Shown one piece after another: positions 46,100-54,001 of a DNA stretch of 64,000 nt (its first letter is position 1; each line of letters opens with the position of its first letter). The position numbers were made by a program, and so were the translations under genes. The stretch covers positions 14,345-78,344 of the forward strand of contig JAYTCK010000013.1 in the NCBI GenBank assembly GCA_043736515.1. The letters are read 5' to 3'. A model generated the notes under the pieces. The model had not been told where the DNA came from and ran no database searches. It worked only from the letters and a program-made list of their open reading frames with translations. This DNA is from MHLP01 sp043736515 (lineage in GTDB: Bacteria > Patescibacteriota > Minisyncoccia > Phycocordibacterales > UBA6899).

Positions 46100-48118
46100 A
46101 TGATAAATCTCCTTTCAGGCTTAAATCCGGAGCAGCAAGAAGCTGTCCTCGCCACCGAGGGCCCCGTGCTCATTGTTGCCGGGGCTGGAGCCGGAAAAAC
46201 AAAAACACTTACCCATCGGATCGGCCATATTATCGAAAAGGGGGTACCACCCCAGGCAATTCTTGCTATTACCTTTACAAACAAGGCCGCAAAGGAGATG
46301 CGGGAGAGGGCACTTAAGCTTATCGGAAAGGAGAGTGGGGGCAGTATGTGGGGGCGGCGTGACATACCATTTATTGGCACGTTTCACGGACTGGGGATTT
46401 CTATCCTCAGAGAGAAAGGGGAGGTAATAGGGATACCCCGCTCTGCTACCATTCTTGATGCTGACGATGCGTTCAAACTAATTAAGAGTGCGATGAAAAA
46501 GGCAGGGATAGATCCAAAACAGTTTGAACCCCGCAAGATTCAATCGCTTATCTCCCGACACAAAGGAAACATGGGGACCGCGGATACCATTGAAGCAACC
46601 ATTCAAAACCGTTATCTGGCGCAAGCGGCAAAACGCGCATTTATTATCTATGAGCAATCACTTCGTGAGACTAATGTACTCGATTTTGATGACCTGCTTG
46701 AAAAGACAGTACGGCTCCTTGAAACACACCCCGACGTACGCAGATATTATCAAACACAGTGGCAATATGTGCACGTCGATGAATATCAAGATACGAACGA
46801 AGTGCAGTATCAGCTTGTACGGCTTCTTGTGGGCGAGCGCAAAAACATTTGCGTTGTCGGCGACAGCGACCAAAACATTTACAGTTGGCGTGGTGCCTCG
46901 ATCGCAAATATTTTGGAATTTGAAGAAGACTACCCCGGCGCGAAAGTGATATTGCTTGAACAAAATTATCGCTCGACTCAACGTATCCTTTCTGCTGCTA
47001 ACGGCGTCATCGGAAAAAATACGATGCGCAAGGCAAAAAATTTATTTACAGAAAACGGCGAAGGGGAACAACTCTCAGTGATGGCATCATACGACGAAGG
47101 GGATGAGGCGCGCTACGTCGCATCGAAGATCGGAGCGCTGCTCGGAGAAGGCCGTCTGCCGGATACGATCGCAATACTCTACCGCACGAACTTCCAATCA
47201 CGTGTGCTTGAAGAAGCACTGCTTTATTCCGGTATACCGTACCAAGTGCTCGGGGTGCGATTTTATGAACGCAAAGAAGTGAAGGATGTGGTCGCGTATC
47301 TTCGCGCTGCAATGAATCCCAAAGCACACTTTGATTGCGAGCGCGTCATTAACGTACCACCACGCGGAGTCGGCAAAGTCACGCTTGAGAAAATTTTTCG
47401 CGGAGAAAGGAGTATGCTACCCGCCACCATGCGTGCGAAGGTTGATGCTTTTTTTGAATTGCTTCTCCGAATCAAAACTGCTGCCGATACTTTGAAGCCT
47501 TCACAACTTATTTCCTATATCATCAAAGAAACAGGGATTGAAAAGATGTATGCAGGAGAACATGAAAGCGGTGACGAAGAGGACACTGAACGACTCGCAA
47601 ACGTGCACGAATTGGTTACGGTGGCTATGCGCTATGATGCATTTGGTGGACAGGAAGGAATCGAGCAGTTCCTTGCAGACATCGCACTTGAGTCAGATCA
47701 GGATAATCTCAATACCAATCAAAGTGCCGTACGGCTTATGACGATTCATGCAGCCAAGGGGCTAGAATTCGACTATGTCTTCATCACAGGAATGGAGCAA
47801 GATCTTTTTCCATCACGCCGCTCACAGGACGAAAGTAAAGATATTTCAGAACGCGAGGAGGAACGACGTCTGTTTTATGTTGCGCTCACCCGCGCAGCAA
47901 AAAAAGTCTTTCTCTCGTACGCATCATTTCGTACGATTTTTGGCCAGCGCCAGGTTAATTTTCCCTCGGAGTTTCTTTCTGATATTGCCGACGAATTAAT
48001 CAGTTACGAGTCACGGACAGGCGAAACACTTGGCGAGAAGCCCAAACGGAAAGTAAGTTTGCTCGGCTGGGATGAAATGTTCGGTGATGATAGCGAGGAA
48101 ACCGTGACCTATATATAG
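46100..48118 (+). CDS. uvrD: UvrD/PcrA-type superfamily 1 DNA helicase
   Basis: 672 residues with all SF1A motifs: GLNPEQQEAV (Q motif), Walker A VAGAGAGKTKTL, motif Ia TFTNKAAKEM, II VDEYQDTNEVQ, III VVGDSDQNIYSWRGA, IV LEQNYRST, V MTIHAAKGLEFDYVF and VI RRLFYVALTRAAK. It unwinds DNA in repair and replication restart. Length and lack of a nuclease domain fit UvrD/PcrA rather than AddA or RecB. It is coupled to rsmA (1-bp gap). Confidence 0.95.
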   Translation: MINLLSGLNPEQQEAVLATEGPVLIVAGAGAGKTKTLTHRIGHIIEKGVPPQAILAITFTNKAAKEMRERALKLIGKESGGSMWGRRDIPFIGTFHGLGISILREKGEVIGIPRSATILDADDAFKLIKSAMKKAGIDPKQFEPRKIQSLISRHKGNMGTADTIEATIQNRYLAQAAKRAFIIYEQSLRETNVLDFDDLLEKTVRLLETHPDVRRYYQTQWQYVHVDEYQDTNEVQYQLVRLLVGERKNICVVGDSDQNIYSWRGASIANILEFEEDYPGAKVILLEQNYRSTQRILSAANGVIGKNTMRKAKNLFTENGEGEQLSVMASYDEGDEARYVASKIGALLGEGRLPDTIAILYRTNFQSRVLEEALLYSGIPYQVLGVRFYERKEVKDVVAYLRAAMNPKAHFDCERVINVPPRGVGKVTLEKIFRGERSMLPATMRAKVDAFFELLLRIKTAADTLKPSQLISYIIKETGIEKMYAGEHESGDEEDTERLANVHELVTVAMRYDAFGGQEGIEQFLADIALESDQDNLNTNQSAVRLMTIHAAKGLEFDYVFITGMEQDLFPSRRSQDESKDISEREEERRLFYVALTRAAKKVFLSYASFRTIFGQRQVNFPSEFLSDIADELISYESRTGETLGEKPKRKVSLLGWDEMFGDDSEETVTYI

Positions 48119-48119
48119 T

Positions 48120-48962
48120 ATGAAACGTATTAGCGCAAAAAAATCACTCGGGCAACATTTTCTTCGTTCAAAAACTGCGATCAAGCAAATCGTTGGTGCT
48201 GCGCGATTGTTACCCGATGAGATTGTGCTTGAGATCGGCCCCGGAGAAGGGGCGCTCACTGATGCACTTCTTCAAAGCGGCGCTAGGGTGATTGCGGTTG
48301 AAACAGATAGGCGATGTATAGAAAAACTCAATGAACGCTTTGCAGATGCGATTGATAAAAAACAGTTGCTTGTGATTGAAGGAGACATCCGCAACGAGGA
48401 GGTACAAAAAATGCTATTTTCAAAAAAGTACTGCGGGGCCCTGCCGTATAAATTGGTTGCAAATATACCTTACTACATTACAGGGATGCTCTTCAGGCTT
48501 TTTCTAGAACACCTGCGACAACCGACGCATATAATTTTTCTTGTGCAGAAAGAGGTTGCACAACTCATCGTCGCAAGGGAAGGGAAAGAAGGCATACTCT
48601 CACTGGCTGTGAAGGCATACGGCACTCCCCGCATTGTTGCGAAAGTGAAACGCGAAGCATTTTCCCCGCCTCCCAAGGTTGACTCAGCGATTATTGCCAT
48701 TGAAAACATTTCACGCGCACAATTAGTAGGCCTTCGTGATGAAGATTATTTTCGTGTTGTCAAAGCCGGATTTGGTGCCAAGCGCAAAATGCTGCTGGGG
48801 AATCTCGCAAAAGAATTGAGTATCTCACGAGAAAAACTCGAAGCAATCTTTGCAGATATTGGCATTGATACACAAACTCGAGGAGAAGATGTTCCCGTTT
48901 CTCAATGGATTTTTCTCGCAAGGATTTTACTTGAAACAGAGAAAACAAAGAGTTCAAAATAA
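48120..48962 (+). CDS. rsmA: 16S rRNA dimethyladenosine transferase (RsmA/KsgA)
   Basis: Dimethylates the two adenines of the 3'-terminal helix of 16S rRNA, a late check on 30S assembly. N-terminal KKSLGQHFL, SAM motif VLEIGPGEGALTDALL, catalytic NIPYYITG (N-I/L-P-Y) and FSPPPKVDSAI. 280 residues, normal. It immediately follows uvrD. Confidence 0.96.
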   Translation: MKRISAKKSLGQHFLRSKTAIKQIVGAARLLPDEIVLEIGPGEGALTDALLQSGARVIAVETDRRCIEKLNERFADAIDKKQLLVIEGDIRNEEVQKMLFSKKYCGALPYKLVANIPYYITGMLFRLFLEHLRQPTHIIFLVQKEVAQLIVAREGKEGILSLAVKAYGTPRIVAKVKREAFSPPPKVDSAIIAIENISRAQLVGLRDEDYFRVVKAGFGAKRKMLLGNLAKELSISREKLEAIFADIGIDTQTRGEDVPVSQWIFLARILLETEKTKSSK

Positions 48963-48982
48963 CTGGAAGTTGAGGGGGGGGG

Positions 48983-49417
48983 TTAGCCTGATGTCCCAAC
49001 GCGAACCATAATTCCACTAGTGGGCCACGTCGCACAAGACTTGCCCACCCAATAGAGGCACACGCTGCCTACTTGGCGGTTTCCAAGAAGCCATACGCCT
49101 GTTGAATACACCATTCCATACGGATGAAGGATCGTATACCCTGGAGAGTAAACATAATTCGGGGGAGTTCCAGGTGTGGTGCTGAGATCAATTACGGTGA
49201 CGGCAATATCAGCTGGATTAGAATTGCAGGTACAATAATGAATGTACGTAGAGAGGCCACCAAAGGGAATTCCTGTTTCTGCTTGTACTCCGCGTGTCGT
49301 AAACATAATCGTGAATGCGACAACCGCACCCACAACGAGAATGATAAATACCGGCAAAAATCGAAATATATTTTGCCCATGTATGGTAAGCGCGAATAAT
49401 TGTTTAAATGAGGACAT
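48983..49417 (-). CDS. Unknown membrane-anchored protein
   Basis: 144 residues: one N-terminal helix (FRFLPVFIILVVGAVVAFTI), then a short outside domain with paired cysteines (HYCTCNSNPAD and VCLYWVGKSCATW). The STYIHYCTC pattern recalls small surface proteins often seen in CPR genomes, but I cannot name the family. It is convergent with rsmA. Confidence 0.65.
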   Translation of the reverse strand: MSSFKQLFALTIHGQNIFRFLPVFIILVVGAVVAFTIMFTTRGVQAETGIPFGGLSTYIHYCTCNSNPADIAVTVIDLSTTPGTPPNYVYSPGYTILHPYGMVYSTGVWLLGNRQVGSVCLYWVGKSCATWPTSGIMVRVGTSG

Positions 49418-49476
49418 ATATCAAGAATACAATGTATGAATAAAAATGTGTAGCTCGTTTTTCGCGGATCGAGCGA

Positions 49477-50538
49477 CTAACGTGTGACGGTGAAAATAAT
49501 TGACTCAGTAAGTCCGTTTTCATTGCGCAAATAAAACCAAATAGGAACGCGCATACTACTAGGAAGATCATTTGCGGTAAAGTTCAGTCCGGGTATCGTC
49601 GCGTTGACCGTAAATTGAATCGTTTTGCCATCTGAAGAAGCAATAGGGGACTGAACACCCTGACCCCCCACCGCTTCGTTCCCCGTAAAGGTGAATCCCT
49701 CTCCCGTCACAGTAACAACTGAGCCGAGGGGGCCTTCTTTCGGGCTAAAGGTCAGTATTTTGGGGGAAGAAACGGCAGGGTCGGTCACAATAAGAAACGA
49801 GCTGTTGGTATTACCTTTGCTGCTTGATACGAAAAGGTTCTGTATTCCCCGCGGTGCATCAGGTGGGATTGTAAATGTGAGCATGCCCCATGAATCAACA
49901 AGAGTCTTCTCAATTACTGATGAGCCAAGATGCACCGTATTTCCCGTCGTGGCAAGGCCTAACGCGTAAAGCGTTATTTTTGTCCCACGTGGTGCAGCGT
50001 AGGACGACGGGTACATGATGAGTGGCGTGGGGGAAGTAAATGTAGTGACGCCAAAATCGATCGGGGGAGCTCCGCTTTGTACACTTGTACTACTCTGTGC
50101 GGGTATTGGAGGAAGAACAGGTTCAGCAACTGGGGTCACGGGGGAAAGTGATGGGGCCTTGGAATACGCAGCAATGCAAAGTGCGAGAAGTTTCGCTCGA
50201 CTGTATAACCCAACATAGCCTGTACCGCCCGCAAGCCCAGCTGGGGTAAGCACCTCAGCTTTGAACAAATTCTGAAATTTGATTACAGCGAGTTTCGTTT
50301 TAGTACCAAAATACGTTGTTTCTTGACCACGAGAACCTATCCCGGTTTCTGAAACACGTGTTGCCGGGTTGGCATTAAGTAGTTGTTGTAGTTGCTTTAC
50401 ATCCTGTCCGCTCGCACCTACACCCAGATTACGCGTAAGGGAAGCACAATTTTCGGCAGCGAGAGCAAAGCTGGGCAATCCCAAAAAAGCTATTAATAGA
50501 GGGAGGGTACTCAATAACAATTTTTGATAATTATTCAT
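49477..50538 (-). CDS. Secreted protein with peptidoglycan-binding and IPT/TIG domains
   Basis: About 353 residues from the preferred start. Signal peptide (KLLLSTLPLLIAFLGLPSFALA). A PG_binding_1-type domain (NLGVGASGQDVKQLQQLLNA, then YFGTKTKLAVIKFQNLF). A Pro/Ser linker. An IPT/TIG immunoglobulin-like domain near the C-terminus (ILTFSPKEGPLGSVVTVTGEGF). It is probably wall-bound with an exposed Ig-like head. The longer frame starts at 50565 right after a TATTAT box, so ATG 50538 (or 50544) is more likely. Confidence 0.8.
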   Translation of the reverse strand: MNNYQKLLLSTLPLLIAFLGLPSFALAAENCASLTRNLGVGASGQDVKQLQQLLNANPATRVSETGIGSRGQETTYFGTKTKLAVIKFQNLFKAEVLTPAGLAGGTGYVGLYSRAKLLALCIAAYSKAPSLSPVTPVAEPVLPPIPAQSSTSVQSGAPPIDFGVTTFTSPTPLIMYPSSYAAPRGTKITLYALGLATTGNTVHLGSSVIEKTLVDSWGMLTFTIPPDAPRGIQNLFVSSSKGNTNSSFLIVTDPAVSSPKILTFSPKEGPLGSVVTVTGEGFTFTGNEAVGGQGVQSPIASSDGKTIQFTVNATIPGLNFTANDLPSSMRVPIWFYLRNENGLTESIIFTVTR

Positions 50539-50689
50539 GTGTCTCATTAATGAACCAATATTCATCTATAATACCACACCAAAAAACATGTGCATTAAGT
50601 ATTTCTGTGTTCATTTCGTAAATATTGACAATATAAAAAAACAAGCTAGAATACACAATAGTCACGTCAATTGTTCATTGGAGAAAATT

Positions 50690-51274
50690 GTGAAAAAGTC
50701 GCTTACTCTCGTTTTGTTCGTCTTGGTTCTTACTGGAGCAACTTCGGCTATTGCAGCAGTTCGCTGCGGTGCAGACGGAAAATGTTACGACCTCGGCCCC
50801 AAACGAAACCTCGATACGGGTAAAATGGCGCCTGAGCCTGTTGATAACCTGCTCAAGCGCTATAGCTATGTGACCCCGTATTTACCCAAAGGCACCAAAC
50901 AGGTGTACGACGCCCCCGAAGCCGGCCCTTGCACAAAAGATGGGATCGTTCACAAGAACGCCACCTCGAGCAGAGGATGCTACATTTTTAGCAGCTCGGA
51001 CGGCAATTTCAAGATCCAAATTCAAAAACAAGGCTCCTCCTTTTCCTATATTTCACAAATTTGGAAGAAAGTGAACAAGGAATGGGTGGCCTGGGCCGAA
51101 TTCGATACAAGCGGACAAGCAACCTATGCTTCGACTGAGGCAGCTCGATTTGCCGGACAGAATGTCCCTCGAAGAAACGAGGACTACGCAAAAGACTTGC
51201 CGACAGTGCCGGGAATACTGAATGCTCCTGGGGTGGGCACCATACTGGATGGTATCCTGAAAAAATCTAGATGA
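50690..51274 (+). CDS. Unknown secreted protein
   Basis: 195 residues from GTG 50690, chosen because GGAG lies 6 nt upstream and a signal peptide follows directly (KKSLTLVLFVLVLTGATSAIAA). The frame extends further upstream but adds no conserved sequence. The mature part has four cysteines (VRCGADGKCY, GPCTKDG, GCYIF) that could pair. It ends in TGA with a strong terminator. Function unknown. Confidence 0.65.
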   Translation: MKKSLTLVLFVLVLTGATSAIAAVRCGADGKCYDLGPKRNLDTGKMAPEPVDNLLKRYSYVTPYLPKGTKQVYDAPEAGPCTKDGIVHKNATSSRGCYIFSSSDGNFKIQIQKQGSSFSYISQIWKKVNKEWVAWAEFDTSGQATYASTEAARFAGQNVPRRNEDYAKDLPTVPGILNAPGVGTILDGILKKSR

Positions 51275-51294
51275 GATGAGCACAAATCGCAACA

Positions 51295-51320
51295 AGCGGG
51301 ACATAGTCCCGCTTTTTTTT
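51295..51320 (+). terminator. Intrinsic terminator
   Basis: AGCGGGAC/GTCCCGCT with a 3-nt loop and eight T. Confidence 0.9.
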
Positions 51321-51365
51321 ATCTGAAAGGTGTATAACTCACAATCATAACTACCTGACACCTGT

Positions 51366-51371
51366 TATACT
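51366..51371 (+). promoter_or_regulatory. -10 box TATACT at the head of the secretion locus
   Basis: TATACT ends 10 nt before the ATG at 51382. Confidence 0.5.
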
Positions 51372-51381
51372 AAGCGTACGC

Positions 51382-52410
51382 ATGAACTGGAGAAGCGTTT
51401 TCTTGGATAACAAAAAAATACTCACAAGCTGTTTTGTTGCACTCGTTATTCTCGGATTGGGCTTTTTGTCACATTCACAGGGAAACCTCTTTGCTGCTTT
51501 AGCAACACTCGGAGGGAAACAAGCGGATAAAATCATGCTTCCAGCCGATCTTATTACGCCCACACCGATTGACATCACCAATCGTGACACCGACAACGAC
51601 GGGTTGGCTGACTGGGAAGAGCGACTTCATGGTGCAGACCCGGAAAATCCCGATACCGACGGTGATGGGACAAATGACGGCGGCGAAATCCGGGGGGGGC
51701 GCGATCCGGTCAAGCGAGGCCCAAATGACCTGCTTCCTGTCATAGCAGACCCCAACTTCGCCACATCATCGACAGACGTTCTGGGGCTCAAAAAGGAGTT
51801 TTTTGCAAAATACTTAGCCGCACAAGCACAAGATGTACGCGAAACAACCTTCCGCGACCTCATTAAAAATTTTGACGCAAAAAAATACCGTACCACTCAT
51901 CAAATCGTTAGCCTAAACATATCTTCAGACAACAGTATTGAGGCCATGCGCGCCTATGGAAACGCATTTGGCATACTTATTGTGCGCTACACCAAACGCA
52001 CACACCGAACTGAGGAAGAAATTCTCGGAGATGCGTTACCTCAAAAGAACAGCAAAGTCCTCCAGGAATTGCAGCTGCCCGCCGTCACATATAAAAATTT
52101 TGCAAAGGATCTTTTAGTGCTTCGCGTCCCCTCATCACTCGCATCACATCACTTGAAAATTGTTAACGGCTACGACGGCATGTCAAAAGGTTTACTGGGT
52201 TTGCAGAAACTTTTCCTTGACCCCGTGGAAGGGGGTGGTGCTTATCAGGTATACACGGAACAGCGCTTGAAAGTCACTGAGGGCTACGCGGGAATTGTTT
52301 CATCGTTTAATGCAAACAGAGTCACGTTTGCTCCTGACGAACTTGGATATCCATTTTATAGACCGCAGACCAGAGGAGGGGTGGGGACAACTTCACAACA
52401 AAAAATATAG
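51382..52410 (+). CDS. Membrane-anchored protein with thrombospondin type 3 calcium-binding repeats
   Basis: 342 residues. An N-terminal helix (ILTSCFVALVILGLGFLSH) anchors an outside domain. Residues about 67-101 hold thrombospondin-3-type loops (DTDNDGLADWEE, DTDGDGTNDGGE), which bind calcium. The remaining 230 residues are helical and not recognised. It is the first gene of the plus-strand run leading into the VirB6/VirB4 genes, so it may be a surface part of that system. Confidence 0.78.
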   Translation: MNWRSVFLDNKKILTSCFVALVILGLGFLSHSQGNLFAALATLGGKQADKIMLPADLITPTPIDITNRDTDNDGLADWEERLHGADPENPDTDGDGTNDGGEIRGGRDPVKRGPNDLLPVIADPNFATSSTDVLGLKKEFFAKYLAAQAQDVRETTFRDLIKNFDAKKYRTTHQIVSLNISSDNSIEAMRAYGNAFGILIVRYTKRTHRTEEEILGDALPQKNSKVLQELQLPAVTYKNFAKDLLVLRVPSSLASHHLKIVNGYDGMSKGLLGLQKLFLDPVEGGGAYQVYTEQRLKVTEGYAGIVSSFNANRVTFAPDELGYPFYRPQTRGGVGTTSQQKI

Positions 52411-52429
52411 TAAAACACAATTTATCCGC

Positions 52430-52435
52430 TATAAT
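52430..52435 (+). promoter_or_regulatory. -10 box TATAAT
   Basis: TATAAT ends 3 nt before ATG 52439 and 6 nt before the next ATG (52442), which is the more likely leaderless start. Confidence 0.55.
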
Positions 52436-52438
52436 AGT

Positions 52439-53989
52439 ATGATGACAATGTTACTCCTTGCAATCTCAACTGTACTTCACAAAGGTTTCAGGGTAACACT
52501 CATTTTAAGTTTTTTGTTTCCTGTTTTTTTTGCGCACACCGAAGTTGCTTTGGCACAATCATACGTACCTGTAGCCGTCGTCCGTTTTGATGCCTTCGAC
52601 GATTACGTCAATAGATTTAATGAAACTTTTGGAGCGGATGTTCCAAATGGCACCACCGACTCTCTGCGTGATCTTATTTCCGGTTCAAACCCCGGAGGTT
52701 TAGCTGCTGCGCCCTGCGAAAAAAAAGACAATGAAAATGAGGCTTTTGCTTACGAAGACGGTAATTGGGCGGCGGCGCACGCAAGCAGCACAGAAAATGG
52801 CAACGAAGGAATTCCGCTCACTGTACCCGAAGGGGGGCCTGCCGGCGGGCCGGCGCCTAGCCGTGTACAGATCAATGCATCCGCTTCATTGCGATGCCTC
52901 CTTCAAGAGCTCGTCGAGTGGCAGAAGCTTGATCTCAGTATTCAAATTCACGGCATGCTCAAGACATACATTGCCGATGCACAAGCAAAACAACTCAATA
53001 ATCAACTTCGCAACAAAATTGCAGCAGCAAACCTTGATTGGGGCAAAGCAGGAAATGTCGTTGTCAATGATGGCGTAAATTCAAATACGGCCGTTTATAA
53101 TTTAAATTCCACCCAAAATATTACAAACAAGAATTCTCGACAACTCGATCACATCGCCGCTCAAGGCGTGGCTGATCCGGCATCGGGAAACCCGGTAGGT
53201 TCGCTTGATATCTGCGAACCGTGGCGACTCGATACCACAGCGAGCATGGTACGCAATAACCGTACCGACGATCCTATCAACTACACCCAAGAAGTGACGA
53301 GGTGTACGCTCTCCTCGGTGATCAATCCCGTTGATTGGGATAGGTTTAGCGACAACCTCAACGACACCGCAAGTATTGAGGGGGGATTTGCCACGTTTGA
53401 TGCGATGCTCCTCGGAAACGCAAACTCACCGCTCGATGCGGCGAGCACCGCAAGTTTTGCCGCGCAGGGCCGTATTGACCGGCAAGAAGAGGCCACAAAA
53501 GCAGAATCGCAATCGGACGATTTTGAAAGTACGAAAGAATGCAGTGGGCTTCCCGACGACCCTCATTGTCTCGACACACGATCACTGGCTGTTTCTCCCA
53601 GCGGTCAAAACAAGGAGACAGTCACACGCAACGCTGCTCAGGGTGATGATGCGGTTGCGAACAATACCATGCTTGATGGTACCGCAGCAACAAGCTCAGA
53701 GCTCCAATCACTGCAGCTCAATACGCAAGGTGGGGCCTACGGATACGACGCGACACCACTTCAGGCGTCGCAAACATCCGTCAATAAACTCGTAGAGGAG
53801 TTTTATGACGTTATCAATGTTGCATACTTTTATGGTGTAACTTCTGACACTGCACTTTGGGCAGAGGCAACCATGCTGATGATCTACGACGAAATGAAAT
53901 TCACCGAAAACAGTACGGAGGTTATTGTTACCACAGGAACCGCAGATGATCCGACAGGATACGGAGGTGGATGGAATGCTGTACCATAA
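52439..53989 (+). CDS. Large secreted protein of the type IV secretion-like locus
   Basis: About 516 residues from the promoter-set start (the open frame extends back over the preceding gene, which I reject). Signal peptide (VTLILSFLFPVFFAHTEVALA). The mature protein is rich in Asn, Gln, Ala and Asp, with cysteines at several points and helical stretches (LQELVEWQKLDLSIQIHGML, YIADAQAKQLNNQLRNKIAA). I do not recognise a family. It directly precedes the VirB6-like gene (12-bp gap), so it may be an exported partner such as a VirB5-type or pilus-associated protein. Confidence 0.7.
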   Translation: MMTMLLLAISTVLHKGFRVTLILSFLFPVFFAHTEVALAQSYVPVAVVRFDAFDDYVNRFNETFGADVPNGTTDSLRDLISGSNPGGLAAAPCEKKDNENEAFAYEDGNWAAAHASSTENGNEGIPLTVPEGGPAGGPAPSRVQINASASLRCLLQELVEWQKLDLSIQIHGMLKTYIADAQAKQLNNQLRNKIAAANLDWGKAGNVVVNDGVNSNTAVYNLNSTQNITNKNSRQLDHIAAQGVADPASGNPVGSLDICEPWRLDTTASMVRNNRTDDPINYTQEVTRCTLSSVINPVDWDRFSDNLNDTASIEGGFATFDAMLLGNANSPLDAASTASFAAQGRIDRQEEATKAESQSDDFESTKECSGLPDDPHCLDTRSLAVSPSGQNKETVTRNAAQGDDAVANNTMLDGTAATSSELQSLQLNTQGGAYGYDATPLQASQTSVNKLVEEFYDVINVAYFYGVTSDTALWAEATMLMIYDEMKFTENSTEVIVTTGTADDPTGYGGGWNAVP

Positions 53990-54001
53990 GAATGATTCAT
54001 A